Source: AC-50 sp035640455 (GTDB lineage Bacteria > Actinomycetota > Thermoleophilia > Gaiellales > Gaiellaceae). From it: a stretch of DNA of 64,000 nt. Shown here in pieces: positions 1-7,290 of the stretch (positions are counted from its first letter, which is position 1; the number at the start of each line of letters is the position of its first letter). Position numbers and translations under genes: made by a program. Under the pieces are notes generated by a model. The model was given only the letters and a program-made list of their open reading frames with translations, searched no databases and had not been told where the DNA came from. The DNA lies in NCBI GenBank assembly GCA_035640455.1, contig DASQWB010000141.1, positions 13,893-77,892 of the forward strand, written 5' to 3'.

Positions 1-297
1 GAGCTTCTCGACGACGGCGAACTTCCCGTGCAGCTCCACGATGCGCGCGATCGCCGGGTCTTCGTGCCCACGTACGACCGCGAACCGCCTCGGATCGGCG
101 CGAACGGCTTCGTACTGGCCGCGGGTCAGCTCGATGCGGTCGGTGCATTCCAGGCTGCCGCACTCGCAGACGAACTCGATCCGCAGCGATTCGCCTTCGC
201 CACGGATGTCGAGGCTCTCGGCGACGTCCTCGACGTGCTCGTTGAACTCGCGAAACAGCGCCTCGTTCCGAGCCATCCGTTCTTCGCTCGTCGCCAC
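1..297 (-). CDS. Conserved hypothetical protein, 3' end cut by window edge
   Basis: Ninety-nine codons are visible and the gene runs off the left edge, so its C-terminus is missing. I chose the GTG start because a GGTGGAG ribosome-binding site lies about nine bases upstream. The N-terminus reads VATSEERMARNEALFREFNE. The product is charged and soluble, with no signal peptide or membrane segment. A small cysteine group (VCECGSLEC, pattern C-x-C-x4-C) could bind a metal. Short acidic proteins with such a Cys group are common in Thermoleophilia as far as I recall, but I know no function. It is divergent from the DUF2207-like gene, with a promoter-sized gap of about 215 bases between them. Confidence 0.7.
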   Translation of the reverse strand, partial: MATSEERMARNEALFREFNEHVEDVAESLDIRGEGESLRIEFVCECGSLECTDRIELTRGQYEAVRADPRRFAVVRGHEDPAIARIVELHGKFAVVEKL

Positions 298-511
298 CGG
301 AGCATTCTCCACCAGTTTCGCCCGCCCGTGCTCGGGAACAGCCGAAGGCGCGGGACGAAGCGGCGAATCCGCGGCCGCAAACGAAGCGCGTTTCCGGACA
401 GCCCGAGACGCTTCCTGCTCGCGCGCGGCTACCAATCGCCGGACGACCACGTCGTCGCGGAGCACGCTCGGGAGCATTGACAGGCGCCCCGAGGCGCGGT
501 CGAATCCGTAT

Positions 512-1918
512 GTGCTCGCCGAGCTTGCGGCTGTCCATTCACTCGGCCTCACGGTTCTCGCCGTGGCCGCGGCGACCGCCCCTTGGCTCCTGGCCGTCGG
601 GATCGTCTACCTGCGCCGCCGGCCGAACGAGGCGCAGCCCGACCCGCCGACGCTCGAGCTCGGGCCCGAGCCGCCCGCGGTCGCGAACCTGCTCGTCCAC
701 GACTTCAGGGTCACCCACGACGCGGTCCCCGCGACCCTCCTCGACCTGGCGGCGCGCGGCGTCGTCGAGCTCGAGGAGCGGGAGCCGGGCTCCTACGTCT
801 GCCGCCTCGAGCAGACGGCAGACGGGCAGCTCGCCCCGTACGAGCGGCGGATCGTCGACCTCCTGCGGCGGCGCGAGAGCGGCGGGATCGTGCCGGCGCA
901 GGCGCTGACGACCGGACCCTCGAAGGAGTCGTCGCGCTGGTGGAACGAGTTCCGGCGCGAGGTGATCGCCGACGCGCAGAGCCGGGGCCTCTGCCTCGAC
1001 ATCCTCGACGGGAAGACGGTCAAGCGGCTCACGATCGCCGCGCTCGGTCCGGCGGCGGTTCTCTGGGCCCTGACGAGCTTCTCGGCCGGAGCGGTCTACT
1101 GGGTGGTCGCCGGCGCCTTCTTGGGCGTGGTCATGGCGCGACACACGCAGCGCGACACGCCGGCCGGCCTCTCCGCCGCGTCGCACTGGCTCGGCGTCCG
1201 CGCGAAGCTCGCCGAGGACGAGGTCTTCCGGGAGCAGCCGCCGATCGCCGTCGCGATGTGGGAGCGGCACCTCGCCTACGGCGCCGCATTCGGCGCCGCG
1301 CCTGGAGCGATCCGCGCGATCCCGATGGGCGCGGAGTCCGATACGCGCGGCTGGACGTCCTACGGCGGCGCTTGGCGCGCCGTCCAGATCAAGTACCCGG
1401 ACACGCTGCCGGCCGGCTGGGGCACGCACCCTGGCCTCGCCTTGTTTCACTCGCTCCTTTGGGGTGCCATCTCCGTCTTCGTCCTAGCCGTGGTCGCTCC
1501 GACGGTGCGCGACGTCGCGCCGGACGCAGGCGCGACCGAGCTCGTGATCGCCCTCCTCCTCGTCGTCGTTCCGGCCGTGGCCGCGGTCATCCTGGGCGTC
1601 GGGGCCCTCCGGGCCCTGGCCGACCTCTGGTCGACGCGGGAGGTGACCGGCCAGATCCTGCGCCTCCGGACCTACGGCTCGGACGACAAGAAGCGCTGGT
1701 ACGTCGCCGTCGACGACGGCTCGCGCGCGTCCACGATCCGCGCCTGGCGCGTGAAGCCCGAGCTCTACTCGGGGCTAACGCAGGGAGAGGTCGTCACGGC
1801 CACGGTCACGCCGAATCTTCGCTACGTCCGCTCGATCGCGCCCGTCGACACCGGCGCCAGCAGCCTGGAGCGCACCGAGGCTATGTCGTCCTCGCCGAGC
1901 CCGGCCGAGCGCACGTAG
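512..1918 (+). CDS. DUF2207-like (YciQ-type) multi-pass membrane protein
   Basis: Predicted 468-residue membrane protein of unknown role. A first hydrophobic segment lies near residues 10-35, followed by a soluble part containing NLLVHDFRVTHDAVPATLLD and DLAARGVVELEE, a winged-helix-like stretch typical of the predicted-membrane-protein family DUF2207. Further hydrophobic hairpins occur near residues 170-205 and 310-365, then a soluble C-terminus. The reading frame is open upstream, but the hydrophobic N-terminus and the family pattern favour the GTG at 512 (TTG or other upstream starts cannot be excluded). The last 30 or so residues look non-conserved and overlap, tail to tail, with a coding-like frame on the other strand. 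Confidence 0.7.
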   Translation: MLAELAAVHSLGLTVLAVAAATAPWLLAVGIVYLRRRPNEAQPDPPTLELGPEPPAVANLLVHDFRVTHDAVPATLLDLAARGVVELEEREPGSYVCRLEQTADGQLAPYERRIVDLLRRRESGGIVPAQALTTGPSKESSRWWNEFRREVIADAQSRGLCLDILDGKTVKRLTIAALGPAAVLWALTSFSAGAVYWVVAGAFLGVVMARHTQRDTPAGLSAASHWLGVRAKLAEDEVFREQPPIAVAMWERHLAYGAAFGAAPGAIRAIPMGAESDTRGWTSYGGAWRAVQIKYPDTLPAGWGTHPGLALFHSLLWGAISVFVLAVVAPTVRDVAPDAGATELVIALLLVVVPAVAAVILGVGALRALADLWSTREVTGQILRLRTYGSDDKKRWYVAVDDGSRASTIRAWRVKPELYSGLTQGEVVTATVTPNLRYVRSIAPVDTGASSLERTEAMSSSPSPAERT

Positions 1919-2182
1919 GCCTCGGCGTCGAGCCATTCCAGGAGGTCGAGGAGAAGCGCGCGGGCCGACGTCTTCTTGCGGGTCAGGATCTTGTCGATGA
2001 GCGAGGCGCTCGTCCTCCCGCCGCAGTGGACGAGGACGCCCCCCGGCCCCGCGCGGACCTCCGCCCAGAACTCTGTGTCGTCGGAGCGGACGACGGCGCC
2101 CCAGCGGGTCTCGCGGCTGTCGACGATGCGGCCGCCGAGGTCGCGGCGTTGAAGCAGCCGTCCAGTCGAGGTGGCGATCCAA
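1822..2182 (-). pseudogene. Unknown small protein, start disrupted by a +1 base
   Basis: The minus strand holds a 118-codon frame with strongly GC-biased third positions and a sensible composition (for example RETRWGAVVRSDDTEFWAEV), but it has no ATG, GTG or TTG at its beginning. If one G of the TTGG at 2179-2182 is removed, a TTG start joins directly to the frame (TTG ATC GCC ACC). So it is either a gene with a one-base insertion, by mutation or assembly error, or a gene using a rare start. I recognise no family. It overlaps the end of the convergent DUF2207-like gene by 97 bases, and its 5' end abuts the ArsR promoter. Confidence 0.4.
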
Positions 2183-2188
2183 TTTAAG

Positions 2189-2218
2189 TTGCTTCTTACG
2201 TTAGAAAATGCTTACACT
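2189..2218 (+). promoter_or_regulatory. Promoter of the arsR-AHSA1 operon (leaderless)
   Basis: TTGCTT (-35-like) is followed after 18 bases by TACACT (-10-like), inside an AT-rich patch that stands out from the GC-rich surroundings. The GTG start lies only eight bases after the -10 box, so transcription probably begins at or next to the start codon and the mRNA would be leaderless. A near-direct repeat (TGCTTCTTAC and ATGCTTAC) could be the ArsR operator. The boxes are seen; their use is inferred. Confidence 0.45.
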
Positions 2219-2226
2219 ACGCCCCA

Positions 2227-2547
2227 GTGGAGGCCGCATTAAAGGCGATCGCCGCGCCGGCGCGGCGCCAGATCCTCACGCTCGTCCGCGACGGCGAGCT
2301 CTCCGCGGGTGAGATCGCAGGGCACTTCGACGTGACGAGGCCGGCGGTCTCGCAGCATCTGAGCGTCCTGAAGGAGGCGGGGCTCGTGAGCGAGCGACGC
2401 AACGGCACGCAGCGCCTCTACCGGGCGCGGCCCGAGGGGCTCGCGCAGCTGAAGGCGTTCCTGGAGGAGTTCTGGAACCAGCGCCTCGACGTCCTCAAGA
2501 CCGAGGCAGAACGAGAGGAGGCAGAGAAGCATGGAAGCGACGACTGA
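2227..2547 (+). CDS. ArsR/SmtB-family winged-helix transcriptional regulator
   Basis: A 106-residue DNA-binding protein. The winged helix spans residues 5-80: AAPARRQILTLVRDGELSAG, then ITAGH-like helix 2, recognition helix VTRPAVSQHLSVLKEAG, and a wing rich in Arg. There are no cysteine or histidine metal sites of the classic ArsR kind, so it probably does not sense metals. Its stop lies inside the start of the next gene (17-base overlap), an AHSA1/SRPBCC protein. This ArsR-AHSA1 pairing is very common in actinobacteria, and the regulator usually controls its own operon. No leader is present upstream of the GTG. Confidence 0.88.
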   Translation: MEAALKAIAAPARRQILTLVRDGELSAGEIAGHFDVTRPAVSQHLSVLKEAGLVSERRNGTQRLYRARPEGLAQLKAFLEEFWNQRLDVLKTEAEREEAEKHGSDD

Positions 2548-3001
2548 GACCACCACCGTCGAGCGGGAGATCGCGATCGCCGCGAGCCCCGAGACCGTCT
2601 GGCAGTTCCTCGTCGACCCCGAGAAGGCCACACGCTGGATGGGCGAGACCGCCTCGCTCGACGCGCGGCCCGGCGGCGATTACCGCGTCGGCGTCATCCC
2701 CGGGCATACCGCGGCCGGCGAGTTCGTCGAGGTCGACCCACCGCGCCGGCTCGTCTGGACGTGGGGCTGGGAGCCGGGCGCCGAGGGGCCGAACCCCGTG
2801 CCGCCCGGCTCGAGCACGATCGAGATCGAGCTTCTGCCCGCCGGCGAGGGGACGACGCTGCGGTTCCGCCACTTCGACCTGCCGAGCGCCGAGGCCGCGC
2901 AGTCGCACGCGCACGGCTGGGATCACTACTTCGAGCGGCTCGTGGTGGCGGCGCGCGGCGACGACCCCGGCCCGGATCCCTGGCTCAGCGGCGAGATGTA
3001 A
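2531..3001 (+). CDS. SRPBCC / AHSA1-domain protein
   Basis: A 156-residue START-like (SRPBCC) fold protein of the activator-of-Hsp90 ATPase 1-like group. It begins with the usual strand VEREIAIAASPETVWQFLVD, continues with GEFVEVDPPRRLVWTWGWEP, and ends with a long helix SHAHGWDHYFERLVVAA that closes the hydrophobic pocket. These proteins bind small hydrophobic ligands, and the exact ligand is unknown. GAGGAGGCAGAGAAGC before the ATG is a good ribosome-binding site lying within the end of arsR, so the two are co-transcribed and probably coupled. Confidence 0.85.
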   Translation: MEATTETTTVEREIAIAASPETVWQFLVDPEKATRWMGETASLDARPGGDYRVGVIPGHTAAGEFVEVDPPRRLVWTWGWEPGAEGPNPVPPGSSTIEIELLPAGEGTTLRFRHFDLPSAEAAQSHAHGWDHYFERLVVAARGDDPGPDPWLSGEM

Positions 3002-3010
3002 CGGCGGCTT

Positions 3011-3820
3011 CTAGCCCTTCAAGTCCGGAAGCTGCACGGACGAGATCTGGCCGCCTGCGCGCCTCGTCGTCACCGCTCCACTTCGTGCGCCGGCTGGAAG
3101 CTCGGCGAACGCCACGTTTCCCTCGAGCGACACCGGCACGTTCGAGCCGTCGATCAAGAGCTCGACCCTGCGGAGATCGTCCGCCGCTAGCCCGACGAAG
3201 ACGCCCGGCAGACCGTCGTCTCCGCCGCCGACCACAAAGGCCAGGCCGCTCCTCGCCGCCGCAGATCCTCCGGCGACGCAGACACCTCCGTAGCCGGTGA
3301 GGATGAAGCACGGCGTCCCGGCTCTGCTCTCGAGGCCGTAGACGTCGCCATGGCCCTTGCCGAGGTTCCTCCGCAGCAGCCGGACGGAATTGGCGTCGGC
3401 CGGAGCTGAGCCCGTCAGCTCCCCGACGTGTGCGACGAATCTCGCGACTTCGGCGGGGACACGTGCCTGCGGCGGGAGCGACGTGAGCCGCCCGACGCTG
3501 AACGTCGACGGCGCATAGTCGCCGCCGAGTGTCCCAGTCCGCTTGATCTCCCGCAGGGCGCGCTGGGCCTGCGCCACCGTGATGAGGCCGTTCGCGCTGA
3601 GCACGACTACCTCCTTGCGAAGGAACCACTCGCGCTCCTTCGGATCTGTCGGTACGCCCGGCTTCGTCGCGAGCGACTCGATGTCGACGTGCGGCTTCGG
3701 TTTCAGCGTGGGAGTTGCTTGGTCTCCGCCGCGCCCGAGGGCGCTGGCAGCGGTCGTTATCGCCGCGGTGAGTACGGCGAGCGCCACAGCGGCTTTGACG
3801 ACTCTCCAGTCGGGTTTCAT
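3011..3820 (-). CDS. Secreted or membrane-anchored protein of unknown function (cassette A, second gene)
   Basis: A 269-residue protein. The ATG at 3820 follows a GGGGGAAG site, and MKPDWRVVKAAVALAVLTAA begins a single N-terminal membrane segment or signal. A helical middle part is followed by a C-terminal beta-rich part with two cysteines (GTPCFILTGYGGVCVAGG) and DLRRVELLIDGSNVPVSLEG. It lies 13 bases behind a small secreted aromatic-rich protein, and the same layout recurs at 32.8-34.0 kb. The C-terminal part of that second protein has the same order of features (two Cys, then G-L-x5-R/K-V/I-E-L and a later aromatic strand), so the two may be distant relatives. Confidence 0.7.
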   Translation of the reverse strand: MKPDWRVVKAAVALAVLTAAITTAASALGRGGDQATPTLKPKPHVDIESLATKPGVPTDPKEREWFLRKEVVVLSANGLITVAQAQRALREIKRTGTLGGDYAPSTFSVGRLTSLPPQARVPAEVARFVAHVGELTGSAPADANSVRLLRRNLGKGHGDVYGLESRAGTPCFILTGYGGVCVAGGSAAARSGLAFVVGGGDDGLPGVFVGLAADDLRRVELLIDGSNVPVSLEGNVAFAELPAGARSGAVTTRRAGGQISSVQLPDLKG

Positions 3821-3833
3821 GGCTTCCCCCGAT

Positions 3834-4205
3834 CTAGGTGTTGCCGGTGTCGCAGAAGTCGACCCGCACGGGGTAGAGGTTGGCCCCGGACGCTCCGCAA
3901 TACGCCGTCCCATACGCAATCGTGCGCGAGTCGAAGATCGACCCCGTGTTGGACCACATCCAGGAGGTGGAGGTCCCATCAGTGCGTCCGTACTTCGTGC
4001 CCATGTACGGCGACCCGCCGCAGCAGGCGGTGAACCCGACGGCGTTGAACGTGTGGCTGTTCCACGCCGAGTTCGCCGATGAGCCGGCGTACCACAAGGC
4101 CGAGGTCACGTAGCGCTGGTACCACGCGCTGGCCGGCGAGGCGAACGCACAAGCAATCGCTCCGAACAGGGCGAGCGTCGCCAGGAAGTGCCGCGTTCCC
4201 GTCAT
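3834..4205 (-). CDS. Small secreted aromatic-rich protein (cassette A, first gene)
   Basis: A 123-residue protein with a clear Sec signal peptide (HFLATLALFGAIACAFASPA, cleavage likely after ASA). The mature part is about 98 residues, rich in Tyr, Trp, Ser, Asn and Gly, and carries four cysteines (TACCGG, AYCGASG, DFCDTG), suggesting an exported disulfide-linked beta protein. I recognise no family. It has its own promoter upstream and is followed after 13 bases by a larger exported protein on the same strand, so the two probably form a two-gene unit. GC content is lower than in its neighbours. Confidence 0.65.
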   Translation of the reverse strand: MTGTRHFLATLALFGAIACAFASPASAWYQRYVTSALWYAGSSANSAWNSHTFNAVGFTACCGGSPYMGTKYGRTDGTSTSWMWSNTGSIFDSRTIAYGTAYCGASGANLYPVRVDFCDTGNT

Positions 4206-4217
4206 GCCCTCGAAGGT

Positions 4218-4246
4218 AGTCTGAGAGCAGCGGCACCTAATGTCAA
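4218..4246 (-). promoter_or_regulatory. Promoter of the small secreted protein cassette A
   Basis: On the minus strand a perfect TTGACA (-35, 4246-4241) is followed after exactly 17 bases by CAGACT (-10-like, 4223-4218), with an AT-rich stretch upstream (AAATGTAAATATGAA) resembling an UP element. The ATG lies 13 bases beyond the -10 box. This is one of the clearest sigma-70-type promoters in the window. Confidence 0.5.
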
Positions 4247-4273
4247 TTCATATTTACATTTTGCTCAAGAGGT

Positions 4274-4290
4274 GGCGCCCGCGGGGCGCC
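4274..4290 (-). terminator. Stem-loop behind trpB2
   Basis: A perfect 7-base-pair stem (GGCGCCC / GGGCGCC) with a three-base loop lies two bases behind the trpB2 stop. There is no U-tract, as is usual in very GC-rich actinobacteria. Its position between trpB2 and the promoter of the next gene on the same strand supports a terminator role. Confidence 0.5.
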
Positions 4291-4292
4291 GG

Positions 4293-5681
4293 CTACGCAG
4301 GAGTCGGCAGACCCTCGATCGCGTGCAGGGCCCGCTCGATTTCGCCCTCGTCCAGGTCGACGTCCTCGAGCTCGCCGGCGAAGTACTTGTCGTAGGCGCC
4401 CATGTCGAAATGGCCGTGGCCGGAGAGGTTGAAGAGGATCGTCCGCTCCTCTCCCGCCTCGTCGGCGGCCTTCGCGACCTGGAGCGTCCCGTGGATCGCG
4501 TGCGCGGCCTCGGGCGCGGGCAGGATCCCCTCGCTCCCGGCGAAGAGGACGGCCGAGGCGAAGACGTCGTTCTGGAGGTAGGCCTCCGCGCGGATCAGCT
4601 CGTCGCGCACGAGCTGCGAGATCAGCGGCGCGACGCCGTGGTAGCGCAGGCCGCCCGCGTGGATCGGCGCCGGGACGAAGTCGTGCCCGAGCGTGTGCAT
4701 CGCGACGAGCGGCGTCAGCTTGCTCGTGTCGCCGAAGTCGTAGGCGTAGACGCCGCGGGTGAGCGTCGGGCAGGCGGCGGGCTCGCAGGCGAGGACGTCG
4801 ATGTCGCGGCCGGCGATCTTCTCGCGCAGGAACGGGAAGGCGAGGCCGGCGAAGTTCGAGCCGCCGCCGACGCAGCCGACGACGACGTCCGGGAACGCGC
4901 CGGCCATGTCCATCTGGGCCAGGGCCTCCTGGCCGATCACGGTCTGGTGCAGGAGCACGTGGTTGAGGACCGAGCCCAGCGAGTAGGCGGTGTCGTCGCG
5001 GCCGGCCGCGTCCTCGACCGCCTCCGAGATCGCGATCCCGAGGCTCCCCGGCGAGTCCGGATGCTCCTCGAGGATCGCGCGGCCCGACTGCGTGTGGTCG
5101 GACGGGCTCGGGACGATCTCCGCGCCCCAGGCCTGGATCATCGAGCGCCGGTTCGGCTTCTGCTCGTACGAGATCTTGACCATGTAGACCTTGCACTCGA
5201 GCCCGATCAGCTTGCACGCGAAGGCGAGCGCGCTCCCCCACTGGCCCGCGCCCGTCTCGGTCGAGAGGCGCGTCCGGCCTTCCTTCTTGTTGTAGAACGC
5301 CTGCGCGACCGCCGTGTTCGGCTTGTGGCTGCCCGGCGGGCTGACGCCCTCGTACTTGTAGAAGATGCGGGAGCGGGTGCCGATCGCCTGCTCGAGCCGG
5401 TGCGCCCGGTAGAGCGGCGTCGGCCGCCAGAGGCTGTAGATGTCGAGGACTTCCTCCGGGATCGGGATCTCCGGCTCCTCGGAGACCTCCTGGAGGATGA
5501 GCGCCATCGGGAAGATCGGCGAGAGGTCGTCCGGCCCGACCGGCTGCCCGGTGCCGGGGTGCAGCACCGGCTGGGGCGCCGTGGGCATATCGGAGCGGAC
5601 GTTGTACCAGCGCCGCGGCAGCTGGGACTCCTCGAGGAGGAACTTGGTCTGGGTCCCAGCGGCGGCTCGGGTTTGCTGCAC
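4293..5681 (-). CDS. trpB: TrpB2-type tryptophan synthase beta chain (PLP enzyme)
   Basis: A 462-residue PLP enzyme that condenses indole with serine to tryptophan (or acts on O-phosphoserine in some TrpB2 enzymes). The N-terminus (TKFLLEESQLPRRWYNV), the motif YEGVSPPGSHKPN with the PLP lysine at about residue 120, and the phosphate-binding loop GCVGGGSNFAG identify the TrpB2 subfamily rather than the shorter TrpB1. There is no trpA or other trp gene nearby, which is usual for TrpB2 and suggests an indole-salvage or TrpA-independent role. I chose the GTG at 5681 by family length. The frame is open further upstream but looks non-coding there, and no strong ribosome-binding site is seen. Confidence 0.9.
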   Translation of the reverse strand: MQQTRAAAGTQTKFLLEESQLPRRWYNVRSDMPTAPQPVLHPGTGQPVGPDDLSPIFPMALILQEVSEEPEIPIPEEVLDIYSLWRPTPLYRAHRLEQAIGTRSRIFYKYEGVSPPGSHKPNTAVAQAFYNKKEGRTRLSTETGAGQWGSALAFACKLIGLECKVYMVKISYEQKPNRRSMIQAWGAEIVPSPSDHTQSGRAILEEHPDSPGSLGIAISEAVEDAAGRDDTAYSLGSVLNHVLLHQTVIGQEALAQMDMAGAFPDVVVGCVGGGSNFAGLAFPFLREKIAGRDIDVLACEPAACPTLTRGVYAYDFGDTSKLTPLVAMHTLGHDFVPAPIHAGGLRYHGVAPLISQLVRDELIRAEAYLQNDVFASAVLFAGSEGILPAPEAAHAIHGTLQVAKAADEAGEERTILFNLSGHGHFDMGAYDKYFAGELEDVDLDEGEIERALHAIEGLPTPA

Positions 5682-5814
5682 GGCATGAGCATAGTCCGGC
5701 TCGCCGTCTCGTGCAGATGAGGCGGCCGGACGCAAAGTGCTTGATGCAGATGAAGTTCCGAACGGGTTGCGTGCGGACGTCACTTGCACCGCGACCTCCG
5801 CGCGAGACTCGCGG

Positions 5815-7203
5815 TCACTGCACGAGCGGGCCACCGAGCCTGTTCAGCTCACCACTGATCGCAACTCGCACAGTGTCCCGCAGCGCTCGCAACCAATCGA
5901 GCTCCGCACCTTGCATTGTGGTGAGGAGCGCGTTTGCGTACCAAGGATGTGACTGCTGAAGAGGATCCGACACCACAAACGCGCCGTAGTGAACGGTCGC
6001 ATTCCGGCGGGCGTACCAGCATCGAACCGCTTCGTAAAGATTCGCGGCTGGAGCCAGACTGGTCGTTTCGTTCGCGAGCGTGAAATCAGTCTTCAAGAGT
6101 TCGTACACGCGCGGTGCGGCATAGGTCGTCGTGTTGTGATTCCCGGGCCAAGGCGTCCCGTCGAGCCTTGTGACCGGCGTGCCCGATGGCAGGCGCGCAC
6201 CGCTTAGAACTTCGATGATGCTCCAGTAGCGAAAAAATGCAGCATCGATGTCGGGCTCGGCGACAGCTTGCGCGAGAAGGTCAAGCAGGACCGCGAGCAA
6301 TGCGTCGGCGACCGTAGCTGCGTTCTGAGCGAGGAGCGTATGCTGGTCCTCACCCGCTGCGAGGCCGCCGTGGAGATTGCCGAGATAAATCTGATCTTCG
6401 TGGTAGACGCGCACCTCGCCTGAAAGGACGTCTTCAATGACCGTGGCGATTGGACGTCCGCGCGCGAGCCTGTTGAGCGCCAGCAGATCGAGAATCCGGT
6501 TACGTTCGGATGCTGCGAAGTCGAACGCGAGATCGATGTTCGCTGCTTTTACGTGTGGCATGACGATCAGCGACCACGGACGATTGGAACTGCTCTGTTT
6601 CTGCCACCACTCAGTGTCCATCGGTTCGTGGAAGTCGAGTCTTTCGAGCAGGTGGTTCAAAAGCGCTGCCTCGTCTGCGCCTGAGCTACCGGTCGAGGTG
6701 GGAATCAGCTGTACGCCTGGTAGCCGCAATGGTGTCCTCAACAGCAGCCGCTCGATGACGCTAACGACACGGAAAGTGGGCGCACCGGCCCCGCCGGGTC
6801 CGATCGCGGTTTCGTATCGCGCTGCCTGAGCTGCCTCGAGCTCCTGCTTTCTTCGTTGTAGATCTTCGGCTGAGGGATTCGCGATTTCGCCATTGAGTAA
6901 CGCCTGCGCCACCGGAAGCGCCCCCGGTTGATCCCAGACCCGCTCGCCGCTTGGTGTGATGACGCGGAGCCTCGCAAGCTCAAGAAGTGTTTCCTCCCCG
7001 ACGGTGAGGCTCCAGTCGACCTTGAACACGCCCTGTTGGTCGACCGCGCCCGGAACCGTTGCGACCCACCGCGTCACGATCTCACTTGTGCCGCGGATAT
7101 CGATTTGCGCCGCACACCCCCCAAAGTCCGGAAGACCGTCGATCCGGCAGGTCAGCGTCTCGCCGTCGTTGGCAGCCGCCGGGGAGAGATCAGCAGTAAG
7201 CAT
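5815..7203 (-). CDS. HEPN-motif protein of unknown function
   Basis: A 462-residue soluble protein with a more mixed codon usage and lower GC than its neighbours, suggesting acquisition by transfer. I recognise no complete family. Near the C-terminus it has RYWSIIEVLSGARLPSG and, about 80 residues later, CWYARRNATVHYG. The R-N-A-T-V-H at residues 400-405 fits the Rx4-6H signature of HEPN domains (ApeA-like type), which are often RNA-cutting in defence and toxin systems. The N-terminal half is a mixed alpha/beta region with a charged helix (AEDLQRRKQELEAAQAARYE). It stands alone, with no partner nucleotidyltransferase or CRISPR gene next to it. The HEPN assignment is by motif only. Confidence 0.6.
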   Translation of the reverse strand: MLTADLSPAAANDGETLTCRIDGLPDFGGCAAQIDIRGTSEIVTRWVATVPGAVDQQGVFKVDWSLTVGEETLLELARLRVITPSGERVWDQPGALPVAQALLNGEIANPSAEDLQRRKQELEAAQAARYETAIGPGGAGAPTFRVVSVIERLLLRTPLRLPGVQLIPTSTGSSGADEAALLNHLLERLDFHEPMDTEWWQKQSSSNRPWSLIVMPHVKAANIDLAFDFAASERNRILDLLALNRLARGRPIATVIEDVLSGEVRVYHEDQIYLGNLHGGLAAGEDQHTLLAQNAATVADALLAVLLDLLAQAVAEPDIDAAFFRYWSIIEVLSGARLPSGTPVTRLDGTPWPGNHNTTTYAAPRVYELLKTDFTLANETTSLAPAANLYEAVRCWYARRNATVHYGAFVVSDPLQQSHPWYANALLTTMQGAELDWLRALRDTVRVAISGELNRLGGPLVQ

Positions 7204-7290
7204 TCGGGGGACATGCTTGCACCCCCGTCTCAGGTCGGGTACACGCGGCCGGACAATCGGAGCCGTGTACTCGATCAGTGTCCGTGGAGC

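Noticed and set aside
583..2187. A long plus-strand Arg/Pro/Ala-rich frame
   Set aside because: It is a shadow of the DUF2207-like gene, which has the proper hydrophobic pattern; GC-rich DNA opens all frames.
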